Below, one piece after another: positions 45,661 to 56,390 of a stretch of 64,000 bases of DNA (positions within the stretch are counted from its first letter, which is position 1; each line of letters opens with the position of its first letter). Below the pieces are notes generated by a model. It saw nothing but the letters and a program-made list of their open reading frames with translations, was not told where the DNA came from and made no database searches. The translations under genes and the position numbers were made by a program. The stretch comes from Campylobacter sp. RM16189 (GTDB taxonomy: Bacteria > Campylobacterota > Campylobacteria > Campylobacterales > Campylobacteraceae), in contig NZ_LIWR01000002.1 in assembly GCF_012978815.1 (NCBI RefSeq), positions 186,001 through 250,000 of the forward strand. Direction: 5' to 3'.

Positions 45661-46551
45661 CTAAATTTTTGCTTTTTTATTCGCATATACTGAAGATACG
45701 CTAACGATAACAAGAGCAATCCAAATAAGTATAAAAGATACTATTTTAGCGCTATTTATCTGCTCGTTATAAAAAAATACAGCTATTAAAAGCTGCATAG
45801 TCGGAGAGATATATTGCATATATCCAATTGTGCTTAAATTTATTCTTAAGGCAGCCGAGTTAAAGAGTAAAAGCGGTATTACTGTAAGCGGTCCGCAAAG
45901 CGTGATAAAAAGTCCAAACCACGAAAAATCAAAGTGATTTTGCCCGCTCTTTGCTATGAAAAATAGCGCCGCGATAGCAATAGGCATAACCATCGTAGTC
46001 TCTACGAAAAGCCCCTCAAGGGATGGAATTTTGATACGTTTTCTAACGAGCGAATAGATAGCAAACGAAAGCGGCAGCACAACCGAGATCAACGGAAGCC
46101 CGCCTACATCGTAAATTTGGATGAAGATGGCGATAAATACGATAAATATCGCAATTTTTCCTGTGTTTGAAATTTTCTCTTTTAAAACTATTACGCCAAG
46201 AAGCATTGTTATAAGAGGATTTATGAAGTATCCAAGACTGGCATCTACTATTTTGTTTATGTTTACGGCGTAAATATAGATAGACCAGTTTAGGGCTATA
46301 AGAATTCCGCTTACAAATAATAAAATTGCTGTTTTTTTATTTAAAAACAAAGCTTTAGTCTGCGCAAACTTTTTGCCTAATTTTAGCAAGATATACAAAA
46401 ACACTACCGACCAAATGATGCGATGAGATACTATCTCGGCAAATCCCAGTTCATAAAGCTGCTTGAAATATATCGGAAAAAGTCCCCAAAGTATAAAGGC
46501 GCTAAGACCGTATATCATGCCCGCTTTTGTTTCGTTTTCGTAGTTTTTCAT
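45661..46551 (-). CDS. rarD: EamA family transporter RarD
   Basis: 296-aa inner membrane protein with ten hydrophobic helices. GLSAFILWGLFPIYFKQL near the start, SHRIIWSVVFL and LNWSIYIYAVN are typical of RarD (EamA/DMT superfamily), once called chloramphenicol-sensitive protein. Its substrate is not known. The start has only a weak ribosome binding site. It is transcribed divergently from the DAHP synthase gene. Confidence 0.88.
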   Translation of the reverse strand: MKNYENETKAGMIYGLSAFILWGLFPIYFKQLYELGFAEIVSHRIIWSVVFLYILLKLGKKFAQTKALFLNKKTAILLFVSGILIALNWSIYIYAVNINKIVDASLGYFINPLITMLLGVIVLKEKISNTGKIAIFIVFIAIFIQIYDVGGLPLISVVLPLSFAIYSLVRKRIKIPSLEGLFVETTMVMPIAIAALFFIAKSGQNHFDFSWFGLFITLCGPLTVIPLLLFNSAALRINLSTIGYMQYISPTMQLLIAVFFYNEQINSAKIVSFILIWIALVIVSVSSVYANKKAKI

Positions 46552-46721
46552 AAAATTTACTTTTTTATTTTTTAAGGTGCATTTTATTCTTTGTGTAATT
46601 AATCAAAACTGAGAGCGTGAAAAATGTTACTTGATAGAGCTAAATTTGGCTCAAAAGCTATTTTTATTTGTAATAAAAGTTCTTTTTAGCTAAAATCTAG
46701 TTTATTTTTAAAAGGTATGAT

Positions 46722-48062
46722 ATGAATTGGACCAGAAGCTCTTGGAGAGAATATAATATTTTACAACAGCCAGTATACCCTGATTTGCAAGAGTTAAAAA
46801 GTGTAGAGGATAAATTAAAATCGCTTCCTCCTCTTGTTTTTGCCGGTGAAGCCAGAAATCTAAAAAGAGATTTGGCTAAGGTTTGCGCTGGCGATGCTTT
46901 TTTGCTTCAGGGCGGAGATTGTGCGGAGAGCTTTTTAAATTTTAACGCGAACAATATAAGAGATATGTTTAAAGTCATGCTTCAAATGGCGATAGTTCTT
47001 ACCTTTGCCGGGCGTTGCCCGGTTGTAAAAGTAGGGCGGGTTGCAGGGCAGTTTGCAAAGCCTAGAAGTAGTGACTACGAAGAGGTCGGAGGCGCAAAAC
47101 TGCCTAGTTACCGAGGCGATATCATAAACGGCTTTGAATTTAACGAAGCTGCGCGTGTGCCTGATCCAAAAAGAATGATAGAGGCTTATTATCAATCAGC
47201 CTCGACAATGAACCTTCTTCGTGCGTTTTCAAGAGGCGGTTTGGCTGATTTGCATGAGGTGCATAGATGGAATTTGGGCTTTATCAAAAAGCCTGAGCTT
47301 GGCAAAAAATACGATGAATTGGTTGAAAAGCTTAGTCAAACACTTGCGTTTATGGAAGCTTGCGGTATAACTTCTCAAAATGCTCCGACTATAAATCAAA
47401 CCGTAGTTTATACTTCTCACGAGGCTTTGTTGCTTCCTTACGAAGAGGCTTTAACTCGCGAAGATAGTCTTACGGGAGATTGGTATGACTGCTCGGCTCA
47501 CATGCTTTGGATAGGGGAGAGAACGCGCGGAATTGATGATGCGCACGTGCATTTTTTAAGCGGAGTTCATAACCCGATCGGAGTTAAGATAGGACCTAGC
47601 GTAACTAGCGAAGATGTGATAAAACTCGCTGGCAAACTAAATCCGAATAACGAAGCGGGCAGGCTAAATATCATCGTCAGAATGGGAGCTGAAAAGATAG
47701 GAGATAGACTTCCTTTGATACTTAGAGAGACTAAAAAAGAGGGGCTAAATATACTATACAGCATAGATCCTATGCACGGAAACACAGTAAAATCATCAAA
47801 CAACTATAAAACTCGCGAATTTCATAAAATTTTATCCGAGGTTAAGAGCTTTTTTGAAATTCACAAAGCCGAAGGCACTTACGCAGGCGGCGTGCATTTG
47901 GAGATGACGGGACAAGACGTAACCGAGTGTGTCGGAGGCGCGTTTAATATAACCGAAAAGAGCCTTGAAAATCGCTACGAAACACAGTGCGATCCGCGCT
48001 TAAACGCAGATCAAGCACTTGAGCTTGCCTTTTTGATAGCTGATTTTGTAAAGAAAAACTAA
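46722..48062 (+). CDS. Class II 3-deoxy-7-phosphoheptulonate (DAHP) synthase
   Basis: First step of the shikimate pathway to aromatic amino acids, joining erythrose-4-phosphate and PEP. The 446-aa, plant-like class II form shows NWTRSSWRE at the N-terminus, [26 protein letters not shown], and the metal-site [16 protein letters not shown] and [15 protein letters not shown]. No class I enzyme is in the window. Monocistronic with a weak hairpin after it. Confidence 0.95.
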   Translation: MNWTRSSWREYNILQQPVYPDLQELKSVEDKLKSLPPLVFAGEARNLKRDLAKVCAGDAFLLQGGDCAESFLNFNANNIRDMFKVMLQMAIVLTFAGRCPVVKVGRVAGQFAKPRSSDYEEVGGAKLPSYRGDIINGFEFNEAARVPDPKRMIEAYYQSASTMNLLRAFSRGGLADLHEVHRWNLGFIKKPELGKKYDELVEKLSQTLAFMEACGITSQNAPTINQTVVYTSHEALLLPYEEALTREDSLTGDWYDCSAHMLWIGERTRGIDDAHVHFLSGVHNPIGVKIGPSVTSEDVIKLAGKLNPNNEAGRLNIIVRMGAEKIGDRLPLILRETKKEGLNILYSIDPMHGNTVKSSNNYKTREFHKILSEVKSFFEIHKAEGTYAGGVHLEMTGQDVTECVGGAFNITEKSLENRYETQCDPRLNADQALELAFLIADFVKKN

Positions 48063-48076
48063 TATCCTTATTGTTT

Positions 48077-48111
48077 AATACCAAGGCGGTCATATTGGCT
48101 GTTTTGGTATT
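48077..48111 (+). terminator. Possible terminator after the DAHP synthase gene
   Basis: Eight-base stem AATACCAA / TTGGTATT with a 19-nt spacer. The T-run is absent, so support is weak. Confidence 0.35.
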
Positions 48112-48232
48112 TAAAGATAACAATTACCAAGCTTCATAATTCAAATATTTTAAAATTTTATAAATTTACTTAACTTTTAATAGAAATTTTGCTAAATTAT
48201 CAATAAAAATTATTAAGTAACGGAGAAGAGAT

Positions 48233-49195
48233 ATGAGATGCGTATATGATATAGTGGTAATAGGCGGAGGTCCATGCGGAATCGCTACCGTGGTAGAGGC
48301 TAAAGCAAATGGATTTAAAAACGTTTTATTGCTGGAAAAGGGTGATAATCATAGTCAAACGATAAGGAAGTTTTATAAAGACAATAAGCGTGTAGATAAA
48401 AGCTATAAAGGTCAAGATAGCACTATTCATGGAGTGGTTGGTTTTGACGACGGCACAAAAGAGAGCACGCTTGACTATTTTGATGAGCTGCTTGACAATA
48501 ACGAGATTGATACCGCATTTAACTCGGAAGTTGAAAGTGTAAAAAAAGAGGAGAGCGGAATATTTCATATAACTACATCAACAGCAGGATACGGAGCTAA
48601 AAATGTAGTAATTTCAATAGGTAAGATGGGGCGTCCTAATAAACCTAGCTACAAAATTCCGCCATCTTTAAATTCTGTTGTAAATTTTAACCTTGATTCT
48701 TGCTCTAGCAATGAAAAAATAATTGTAGTGGGCGGAGGAAACTCTGCTGCAGAATATGCGGTAGATCTTAGCGAAAGAAACGATGTAACTCTAAATTATA
48801 GAAAAGATAAATTTACCAGATTAAACGATATAAATGAGGCTGCTGTTATGGCACTTTTTAATGCCAATAAGTTAAATTTAAAGCTTGGCGTAGATATTGA
48901 AGGGCTTGAAAATGAGTCTGGAAAGGTAAAAGTCATTTTTACTGATGGAACAAGTGAGATCTTTGATCGTATAATATATGCTATAGGTGGCTCTACTCCC
49001 GTTGATTTTTTACAAAAATGCGGTGTAAAGCTAGATGCTGATAAGGATCCAATCGTAGATGACGATTATGAAAGTAGTGTAAAGGGGCTTTATATAGGTG
49101 GTGATATAGTGCTGAAAAACGGGGGTTCTATAGTTTTGGCCTTAAATCACGCACATAAAGTAATACAAAGTATTAAGGATAAAGGCAATATCTAA
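48233..49195 (+). CDS. FAD/NAD(P)-binding oxidoreductase, YpdA-like
   Basis: 320-aa flavoprotein with two dinucleotide folds: GGGPCGIA near residue 10 for FAD and VGGGNSAAEYA in the middle for NAD(P)H, plus a late GLYIGGDIV. The CxxC redox pair of thioredoxin reductase is missing at the usual place, so it resembles the YpdA group or related single-subunit flavoproteins rather than TrxB. It resembles Cj0559 of C. jejuni. Substrate unknown. Confidence 0.8.
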   Translation: MRCVYDIVVIGGGPCGIATVVEAKANGFKNVLLLEKGDNHSQTIRKFYKDNKRVDKSYKGQDSTIHGVVGFDDGTKESTLDYFDELLDNNEIDTAFNSEVESVKKEESGIFHITTSTAGYGAKNVVISIGKMGRPNKPSYKIPPSLNSVVNFNLDSCSSNEKIIVVGGGNSAAEYAVDLSERNDVTLNYRKDKFTRLNDINEAAVMALFNANKLNLKLGVDIEGLENESGKVKVIFTDGTSEIFDRIIYAIGGSTPVDFLQKCGVKLDADKDPIVDDDYESSVKGLYIGGDIVLKNGGSIVLALNHAHKVIQSIKDKGNI

Positions 49196-49196
49196 A

Positions 49197-51344
49197 TTGA
49201 ATAGGCTTAAAATCATAAATTTAACTTTATTTGTACTATTTAGTATTTTGATTGCAGTTAGTTTGTATCTTGTGTATTCAAATACGGGTAAAAAATACAA
49301 TTCCAAACAAGATCAAAATGAGGTTGCTATCCATGTTTTAAGCTTTGATGAGCTTCCTAGAAACGAGCAGGAAAAATATGTTAAAAAAGATAATCTTGAT
49401 ACTTACGGTAAATTTCTAACGCCAAAAAGCTATGAGAAAAATTTAAAAATTAGCAGCATAAACGAGCCTATACCTAGTGATTTAGAGGAATTAAAACGTC
49501 AAGTAAGCGATTTAAGGGTCCAAAACAAGATACTTTATGATGACAATATAGATTTAGTGAGTAAAAATTTAGAAATAGCAAATTTACTAAGTTCTAAAGA
49601 TGCAAGCCTATCATATAAAAATATAAATTTAAGAATGATAATGGACTCTGAGAAGTATTTGGAGACAATAAATGATCTTACGAAAAAACTAGAGGAGAGC
49701 CAAAACGAAAATTTGCAAAGCTCTAAAATTTCATCTCAAAAGATTGTCAAGCTTCAAAATGAGATTGATTCTTTAAGAAACGAAATGGTTAATAGGCTTA
49801 ATCAGTTTGAAAGGGATAAGGCTCAGCTAATCTCAAAAAATAGTGACGAAATGAGCAAAAATCTAAAGACTCAGATGGATGAAAAGCTAAGACTTGAAAA
49901 AGAGCTTTTAAAGATCACAGGTGAGCTCTCTAAGATAAAAGATGAAAATGCTAGAATGACCGATTCGTTAAGTTTAAAAGAGTTTGAATTTAAAAGAGTA
50001 GAAACCGAGCAAAAGGATAAGGTCTTAAAGATACAGGCTGCAAGTCAAGATATGATAAATACTTTAAATAAGGAATTTGAAGTCAAAAAAAATGAATACG
50101 AAAAAGATATAAAATCAAAACTTAATGAAATAGAGGCTCTTAAAAGAGAGCAAAATTTGCTTAAAGAATCGCTTGATTTAAAGTCAAAAGAGCTTGAGAA
50201 AAAGCTTGCGGAGTTAAATTTAATAAACGAAAAAAATGATAAATTTATATCTTTAAATAAAGAGCAAAATGCCACGATAGAAAATCTTAAGTCAAGACTT
50301 CAGATTGAAAGAAGTGGTTTTGAGAAGGAAGTTGCCGGGATGTGGAGCTTGCATAAAAAAGAGGTTGAAAAACTTAAAAAACAGCTTAATGAATTAAGCT
50401 CAAATTTGCAAAATACAAAAGATGAGCTTGAGAAAGAGATAACTAAATTAAAAGAGCAAAATTTAAAAAAAGATGAACAGATAATTCAAAGCGAGTCAAA
50501 TATAACCTCTCTTAATGCAATGTTAGCCACTCAAAAAGAGAGGCTTGAGAGTGAGATATTTGCAAATAAAAAAAATATTCAAAACTACAAAATATTAAAC
50601 GATAAGATCACATCTTTAATACAAGGTAATGCAATTATAAGCAAGGAGGCGAAAAAACGAGTAGATAATGCGGAAATTGCCGTAGAAATTCATAAAAAAA
50701 CCATTGATGAGCTAAATTCTACTCTTGCTCTTAAAGATAAAGAGATAAGTGAGATAAATTTAAGGCTAGAAAAAATAAAAAACAGCCTTGAAATTCAAAC
50801 CAAAAAAAATGAAACATTGACGCAGAGTTTAAAAAATAATCAAAATCCACTCTCGTTGGAAGTATCCGAGCTTAAAACCAAGATTTCACAGCTTATGCAA
50901 GAGAGCGAATATCTAAGCAGTGAAAACGATAATTTAAAAAAGATAATTCAGCTAAATTTTAAGGCGGAAGTGCCTAAAAAAGTAGTTTTTATAGAATCTA
51001 TAGAGTGTGATGATATGGTTATAGGATCAGATAAGCCAACTGTAATATGTAAAAATAGAGTAAGCGAGTTTATACAGCGCTATAATTCAAACTATTTTTT
51101 TGAGATTACCCCTATAGTTAGCCATGGAAATTTTATAGCAACTTCTAAAGTGGCTCAATTGATACCAAAAAATGAGCTTGAGAAGATAAATTTATATGCG
51201 AATTTCGGTATAGGCAGAGAGAGGGCAAAAACCGCCGGAGAGCTTATAAAAGATGAATTTGGAGATTTTTCTCGCATATCTTATAGCAATGAAATCATAA
51301 CTTCTGATAATAAGCAAGGTTTTGTTATCAAGGTGTATAGATGA
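49197..51344 (+). CDS. Large membrane-anchored coiled-coil protein, 715 aa
   Basis: One transmembrane helix (residues 8-29) is followed by a Lys/Glu/Asn-rich coiled coil from about 80 to 590 and a compact C-terminal domain of about 120 residues. That domain contains YFFEITPIVS, then NLYANFGIGRERAKTAGELI, then SNEI and a final GFVIKVYR strand, an order that resembles the helix-strand layout of OmpA-type peptidoglycan-binding domains, though the classic Asp/Arg pair is not clear. TTG start at 49197, 1 nt after the oxidoreductase stop. A periplasm-spanning role is inference. Confidence 0.7.
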   Translation: MNRLKIINLTLFVLFSILIAVSLYLVYSNTGKKYNSKQDQNEVAIHVLSFDELPRNEQEKYVKKDNLDTYGKFLTPKSYEKNLKISSINEPIPSDLEELKRQVSDLRVQNKILYDDNIDLVSKNLEIANLLSSKDASLSYKNINLRMIMDSEKYLETINDLTKKLEESQNENLQSSKISSQKIVKLQNEIDSLRNEMVNRLNQFERDKAQLISKNSDEMSKNLKTQMDEKLRLEKELLKITGELSKIKDENARMTDSLSLKEFEFKRVETEQKDKVLKIQAASQDMINTLNKEFEVKKNEYEKDIKSKLNEIEALKREQNLLKESLDLKSKELEKKLAELNLINEKNDKFISLNKEQNATIENLKSRLQIERSGFEKEVAGMWSLHKKEVEKLKKQLNELSSNLQNTKDELEKEITKLKEQNLKKDEQIIQSESNITSLNAMLATQKERLESEIFANKKNIQNYKILNDKITSLIQGNAIISKEAKKRVDNAEIAVEIHKKTIDELNSTLALKDKEISEINLRLEKIKNSLEIQTKKNETLTQSLKNNQNPLSLEVSELKTKISQLMQESEYLSSENDNLKKIIQLNFKAEVPKKVVFIESIECDDMVIGSDKPTVICKNRVSEFIQRYNSNYFFEITPIVSHGNFIATSKVAQLIPKNELEKINLYANFGIGRERAKTAGELIKDEFGDFSRISYSNEIITSDNKQGFVIKVYR

Positions 51345-52033
51345 GGCTAATGCAGCCTAAAAAAGGGTATCGGTATAATTCTGATACTATGATGCTTTAT
51401 GATTTTGTATCAAAAACAAAGCCAAAAGGCAAAGTCCTTGATGTTGGATGTGGATGTGGGATATTGGGGCTTTTGTTAAAACGTGATTTTGCTAGTATTA
51501 ATATTGATCTGCTTGATATTCAGGAGCCAAATATAAATTTGGCAAAACAAAATGCCGACTCAAACTCTATTGAGGCAAATTTTATTACAGCCGATTTTTC
51601 TAATTTTAAAAGCGATAAAAGATATGATCTTATAGTCTCAAATCCGCCTTTTTATCACGATGGATCCAAAAGAAGCGAGAATGAGCATATAAAAATTAGT
51701 AGATATAATGAGTTTTTACCTCTTGAAAATTTGATCAAGTCGTCAAATTCGCTTCTAAAACCTCATGGAGCTTTTGTGTTTTGTTATGATGCAAAGCAGC
51801 TTAGTGAAATTTTAATATGTTTAAAAAAGTATAAATTTACACCCTCAAGGCTATGCTTTATTCATCCCAAAGCAACTATTGAAGCAAATTTAGTTATGAT
51901 AGAGGCGAAAAAGAGTTCAAAGGCGCTAATGAAGATATTGCCCCCTGTTTTTGTTTTTGAAAATGATAAGTATAGCGAGATTGCTAGTGAAATTTTTGCT
52001 AGAGCAAATACTCTTAGTGAGGATTTTGATTGA
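51341..52033 (+). CDS. SAM-dependent methyltransferase, TrmN6-like
   Basis: 230 aa. The SAM site is DVGCGCGILGLLL and the catalytic motif is VSNPPFYHDG, the NPPF/Y motif of N6-adenine methyltransferases. Length and order resemble TrmN6 (YfiC), which methylates A37 of tRNA1-Val. The start overlaps the previous stop in ATGA. It heads the run methyltransferase, YkgJ, TPR protein, trpC, HIT, which I recall as Cj0495-0499 in C. jejuni. Confidence 0.82.
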   Translation: MRLMQPKKGYRYNSDTMMLYDFVSKTKPKGKVLDVGCGCGILGLLLKRDFASINIDLLDIQEPNINLAKQNADSNSIEANFITADFSNFKSDKRYDLIVSNPPFYHDGSKRSENEHIKISRYNEFLPLENLIKSSNSLLKPHGAFVFCYDAKQLSEILICLKKYKFTPSRLCFIHPKATIEANLVMIEAKKSSKALMKILPPVFVFENDKYSEIASEIFARANTLSEDFD

Positions 52034-52401
52034 TAAGACAAGATGGATTTGATTACGAATTCGACTTTACTAAGTGCTCTGAGTGCGGAGGTAAGTGTTG
52101 CACGGGCGAGAGCGGGTATATATGGATAAGTCCAAATGAAATTTCAGCTCTTGCTGGATATCTTAGTCTTGATGAAGGCGAATTTAGAAATAAATTTTTA
52201 GAAAAGCACGGGTATAAATTTAGTATAAAAGAGAAGATTTACAATGGTGGTTATGCCTGTATATTCTTTAATGAGAGCGAAAAAAATTGTTCTATTTACG
52301 AGTTTAGGCCTAAACAGTGTATGAGTTTTCCTTTTTGGGATTATTTTAAAAATCATTTTGATGAATTGGAGAGAGAATGCGTGGGAATAAGGCGATTGTA
52401 G
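52030..52401 (+). CDS. YkgJ family cysteine-cluster protein
   Basis: 123-aa protein of the YkgJ (CxxCxxxCC) family. The cysteines are in CSECGGKCCTG and in ACIFFNESEKNCSIY...PKQCMSFPFW, probably binding zinc or an iron-sulfur cluster. It starts with TTG in a TTGA overlap with the methyltransferase and ends 25 nt inside the TPR gene. Members lie near RNA modification genes; the exact role is unknown. Confidence 0.82.
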   Translation: MIRQDGFDYEFDFTKCSECGGKCCTGESGYIWISPNEISALAGYLSLDEGEFRNKFLEKHGYKFSIKEKIYNGGYACIFFNESEKNCSIYEFRPKQCMSFPFWDYFKNHFDELERECVGIRRL

Positions 52402-53636
52402 GAATTTTATTAATATTTTCCATGTTTTGCATAGGAGCGGCTAACGAAGATAAAAAATTTGATGAAAATCTCTATATACTTGAAGCGCTTATGGCGGTTG
52501 ATAATTCTAAACACGAGGATGCCGTTACTATCTACAAGGAGCTTTACAAAAAGACAAATAAAATAACTTATTTAAAAGAGGCTTTGAAATTCGCATTTGT
52601 TTCAAATAGCCCTGAGTTTAATGAAATTTTAAAACTTGCTGAGCAAAATTTAAAAGATGATCCGGATTTTTTGCGCATCAAAGGTGCAAAGCTAATGGGT
52701 CAAAACAGGTTTGAAGAGGCTAGGAGAGTATTAGAAAATTTAATTAAAAAAGAGCCTAAGCCTAGAAGCTATATAATGCTCGGCTCTCTTTTTTCGATGC
52801 AGCGTAAAAATGAAGAGGCCTTGGCACAATTTCAAAAGGCCTATGAGATAGAAAAAAGCGATGAGAATTTGATTAGGATTGCTGATTTTCTTTATAATAA
52901 AATGAATAGAAAGCAAGAGGCGGTAAGCTATCTTGAGACATCAAGAAGAATCAATGGTTGCACTGCGCATGTGTGCATGACTTTGATAGACTTTTATATT
53001 CAGATGCAACAGTTTAACAATACGATTGAAATTTATGAGAATTTATATGAAATAATGAAAGAGAAAGAATTTTTAAATAAGGCTCTTGGAATTTATGTCT
53101 ATCAAAAGAACTACGAAGATGCGATTAAATTTCTAAAAAAACATAAACATAACGATGATGCTTTGATGGAAATTTATGCTATGATTGGAGATTTTGACGG
53201 TGCATATAATAAGGCAAAAGAGATCTTTGATAAGAGCTTCAACTTGGAATATCAGGCGAAAATGGCAATCTATCAATATGAACGCGACTCTAAAAAAATG
53301 ACTAAAAAGAGTCTTGATGAGATCATATATAACTTTGAAAAATCTGTAAACAGGCTTGATAATCCGGTATATTTTAACTATTACGGATATCTGCTCATAG
53401 ATCATGATGTGGATATAAAAAGGGGCGTAGAGCTAGTTAAAAAGGCCCTCGAAAGAGATCCAAATTCTGTATATTATATAGACTCTCTTGCGTGGGGTTA
53501 TTTTAAGCTTGGAGAGTGCGAGAAGGCAGATGAGCTTATGCAAGGCGTTATGCATGATAGTGAATTTATAGATAGCGATGAAGCAAAAGAACATATAAGA
53601 ATGATAAAAGAGTGTTTGCAGAAGAATAAAAAATGA
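52377..53636 (+). CDS. Exported TPR-repeat protein
   Basis: 419 aa. A hydrophobic signal sequence (about residues 5-21) is followed by tetratricopeptide-type helical repeats along the whole length, for example [20 protein letters not shown] (repeat A/B helices) and the final [19 protein letters not shown]. The cysteine in FCIGAAN might be a lipidation site, but the preceding residues are not a good lipobox. It matches the TPR lipoprotein Cj0497 in place. Overlaps trpC by 4 nt. Confidence 0.78.
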   Translation: MRGNKAIVGILLIFSMFCIGAANEDKKFDENLYILEALMAVDNSKHEDAVTIYKELYKKTNKITYLKEALKFAFVSNSPEFNEILKLAEQNLKDDPDFLRIKGAKLMGQNRFEEARRVLENLIKKEPKPRSYIMLGSLFSMQRKNEEALAQFQKAYEIEKSDENLIRIADFLYNKMNRKQEAVSYLETSRRINGCTAHVCMTLIDFYIQMQQFNNTIEIYENLYEIMKEKEFLNKALGIYVYQKNYEDAIKFLKKHKHNDDALMEIYAMIGDFDGAYNKAKEIFDKSFNLEYQAKMAIYQYERDSKKMTKKSLDEIIYNFEKSVNRLDNPVYFNYYGYLLIDHDVDIKRGVELVKKALERDPNSVYYIDSLAWGYFKLGECEKADELMQGVMHDSEFIDSDEAKEHIRMIKECLQKNKK

Positions 53637-54418
53637 TACTTGATCAGATTATAGAGCGAACAAAAGAGGATTTGGAGCAAAGAAAGGTCAAGTTTCCTCT
53701 TGAATGGCTAGGTAGAAGCTTGGCATATAATCCTTATGCGCCTAGAGATGTTGCAAGAGTATTAAGGTCCAGTGAAAATGAGCCTTTTAGGATAATAGCA
53801 GAAGTTAAAAAGGCTAGCCCCAGCAAAGGTCTTATTAGAAGTGAATTTGAACCTATTTTAATAGCTAAAAATTATGAAGACGGCGGAGCTAATGCAATCT
53901 CTGTTTTAACCGAGCCTCATTATTTTAAAGGAAATTTAGAGTTTTTAACTCAGATTAGAAGATATACGGCAACGCCTCTACTTAGAAAAGATTTTATAAT
54001 AGATAAATATCAGATAGTCGAGGCTCTTGTTTACGGGGCGGATTTTATACTTTTGATAGCTAAGGCCTTAAGTAGATCTAAGCTAAAAGAGCTTCTTGAA
54101 TACGCTCATCATCTCGGACTTGAAGCTCTTGTGGAGACGCATGACAAAGAAGATATCGCCAAGGCGATTTTTGTCGGAGCGAATATAATAGGAATAAATA
54201 ATAGAAATTTACAAACTTTTGAAATGGATATGAGTTTATGCGAGCGACTTATACCGCTTTTGCCTCAAAATAAAATCATAGTGGCCGAAAGCGGACTATT
54301 TGATCATGAACAACTTGTAAATTTAAATAAAATAGGTGTCGATGCATTCTTGATTGGGGAGCATTTTATGAGACAAGATGATATTGTAAAAGCGGTTAAA
54401 ACCATAAAGGAGGGGTGA
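53633..54418 (+). CDS. trpC: Indole-3-glycerol-phosphate synthase
   Basis: Tryptophan synthesis; closes the indole ring from CdRP. The 261-aa single-domain enzyme shows [33 protein letters not shown] and IVAESGLF, which cover the catalytic and phosphate sites. It is separate from other trp genes, embedded in the TPR/HIT run, and starts in an ATGA overlap with the TPR gene. Confidence 0.95.
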   Translation: MILDQIIERTKEDLEQRKVKFPLEWLGRSLAYNPYAPRDVARVLRSSENEPFRIIAEVKKASPSKGLIRSEFEPILIAKNYEDGGANAISVLTEPHYFKGNLEFLTQIRRYTATPLLRKDFIIDKYQIVEALVYGADFILLIAKALSRSKLKELLEYAHHLGLEALVETHDKEDIAKAIFVGANIIGINNRNLQTFEMDMSLCERLIPLLPQNKIIVAESGLFDHEQLVNLNKIGVDAFLIGEHFMRQDDIVKAVKTIKEG

Positions 54419-54419
54419 T

Positions 54420-54911
54420 ATGGAACATATTTGTGCGCCTTGGAGAAGTGAGTATTTTAGCAAGAAAATGTCCGGATGCGTATTTTGCGATGTTGTAAAA
54501 CATCCGGAAAATGACGAAAAAAATGGAGTCTTGTTTCGTGCTAAGCATTGCTTTGGTGTGATGAATCTATATCCGTATACTCCGGGCCATTTTATGGTAA
54601 TACCATACGAGCATTTTGAAAAAATTGAAAGCCTAAACGATGAGGCTTGGATAGAAATGAGTAGATTTGTAAGAAAGGGTGTGGAAATATTAAAAAGAGA
54701 GCTTGGTGCAATGGGCGTAAATATCGGAATGAATTTAGGAAAGGCTGCGGGTGCTGGAATAGCTGAGCACGTGCATTATCACCTAGTGCCAAGATGGGAA
54801 AGAGATACTAACTTTATAACTTCTATTGCCGATCTAAGAGTGAATGGAGTGCCTTTTCATCCTCTGTACGAAAAGCTAAAAAATGCTTTTGAAAGTGTTA
54901 AATTTGAGTAA
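54420..54911 (+). CDS. HIT family hydrolase
   Basis: 163-aa histidine-triad protein. The triad is HVHYH (117-121), followed by LVPRW, with H119 as the nucleophile; CVFCDV (20-23) with H43 is a likely zinc site. Members hydrolyse nucleotide phosphoramidates or Ap4A-like dinucleotides. The AAGGAGGGG ribosome binding site lies in the end of trpC. Confidence 0.9.
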   Translation: MEHICAPWRSEYFSKKMSGCVFCDVVKHPENDEKNGVLFRAKHCFGVMNLYPYTPGHFMVIPYEHFEKIESLNDEAWIEMSRFVRKGVEILKRELGAMGVNIGMNLGKAAGAGIAEHVHYHLVPRWERDTNFITSIADLRVNGVPFHPLYEKLKNAFESVKFE

Positions 54912-55110
54912 ATCTGGAAATAATTTAAATTCTTTAAGATGTTTTATCTAAATATTGCAAAAAGCCGCTTTCGTTTAAAAAATATTGTTATACAATCGGA
55001 CTTTATAAAAGTATAAAACGAAATTTTGTAAAATCTTATAATTAAAATTTTGGAAAAATTAAAGTAATTGATTGAAATTTAATCCAGTTCTTAAAAAGAG
55101 GAGTTGCGAA

Positions 55111-56379
55111 ATGGGGTTTGCCATAAAGGCAATTTTATTATTTTTATTTTTTGTACCCCTTGCTTTTGGAAGTATATTAGATGATGGCAGACTTGACTGC
55201 GATGAAATTTTAGCCAATAAACTACGTGTTTTTTCTGCAAATTTTAATATCGAGGCAGCAGGATTAACAGCCATTGATTTTAGATGCTCAAGTTCTCTTT
55301 TAAATTTAAAGCATATAGAAAATCTGCTTGACACCTCAACTAAAATAAGATCGGAGAGTCGCTCTTGTGTAGGAAAAATTGCGGATATAAATTTAAATAA
55401 TTTTAAATTTATGCTTTTAAAAGCCGGAATTGAGCCTGATATTTATGCACAAACTCTTCTTGAATCCGAAGAATATGAAAAAGAGCTTGAACAAAATAGA
55501 GCTTTTTTTAGATACTGGGGGCATCAAACTCTTTCAAATTTTTTACTATTTAGAGTGTTTAACAAAAACTATAATGAGGCTCTTGGTCCTACCGTAAAAC
55601 ACTATATGTCCAGTTTTAGAATGGATGAGGGCAGCGCTATCTACTATGCCACAAAGATTGTAAATGAGTTTTTAAAATTTGCAATTGCGATACAAAAAGA
55701 GGATTTTGCGGCCAGCATGTTAGATATTAGCGAAGTGCAAAAGCGCGTTAGTGATCCTAAATTCTCAAAAAATGATATAAACGAGTTTATATACTCCGGA
55801 AAGATTTCTAAAGACTCTTTGCAAAAAGCTTTTGAAACAGCGCTGCTTTATGATAAAAGCATAGATATTCTTAAAGAGTTTATACAAATAGGAGTAGATA
55901 TTAATAGTGGGTATGAGAGCCCTCTTTTTTTCGCTCTTAATAATTTAAAAAGTGTTGAACTGCTACTTAAAAACGGTGCTGACGTAAATTATTCAAATTT
56001 GCTAGGACAAACCCCTCTTTTTAAGGCTGTAGGACTAAATGATCTTAATCTCGTAAAGCTACTTGTAGAGCACGGAGCTGATGTAAGCAAGAGGACTATT
56101 GATATAAACACAAAGCTTGCTTATGCTTCAAATCTAGGAGAGGTTTTACCAAGCTATATAAAACCTTGCGACTTTGAGCATACATCAAGAACTATTTTTA
56201 TGGAGGCTGCTCGTAAAAGTGATGTGGAAATTTTAAAATTTTTAATATCCGTAGGTGTTGATTTAAATGCTGTAGATGATGCCGGATTTAACGCTTTTGA
56301 TTATGCGATAATGGGCAAAAAAGAGGCAAATTTGCAGTATTTAAAAGCTCTTGGCTTAAAGTCAAATTTTGATAATTAG
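55111..56379 (+). CDS. Exported ankyrin-repeat protein
   Basis: 422 aa. The ATG at 55111, with AGGAG 8 nt before it, gives a clean signal peptide (MGFAIKAILLFLFFVPLAFG); a TTG at 55072 is possible but less likely. The N-terminal 200 residues after it are unique and contain several cysteines; ankyrin repeats start near residue 245 with SPLFFALNNLKSVELLLKNG and TPLFKAVGLNDLNLVKLLVE and end with TIFMEAARKSDVEILKFLI and a NAFDYAIMG-type unit. It is probably periplasmic. No enzyme motif is seen. Confidence 0.78.
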   Translation: MGFAIKAILLFLFFVPLAFGSILDDGRLDCDEILANKLRVFSANFNIEAAGLTAIDFRCSSSLLNLKHIENLLDTSTKIRSESRSCVGKIADINLNNFKFMLLKAGIEPDIYAQTLLESEEYEKELEQNRAFFRYWGHQTLSNFLLFRVFNKNYNEALGPTVKHYMSSFRMDEGSAIYYATKIVNEFLKFAIAIQKEDFAASMLDISEVQKRVSDPKFSKNDINEFIYSGKISKDSLQKAFETALLYDKSIDILKEFIQIGVDINSGYESPLFFALNNLKSVELLLKNGADVNYSNLLGQTPLFKAVGLNDLNLVKLLVEHGADVSKRTIDINTKLAYASNLGEVLPSYIKPCDFEHTSRTIFMEAARKSDVEILKFLISVGVDLNAVDDAGFNAFDYAIMGKKEANLQYLKALGLKSNFDN

Positions 56380-56390
56380 AAGGGGTAGTG

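Noticed and set aside
48233..49195. Thioredoxin reductase
   Set aside because: The two nucleotide-binding folds are there, but the CxxC redox pair is not, so TrxB was not assigned.
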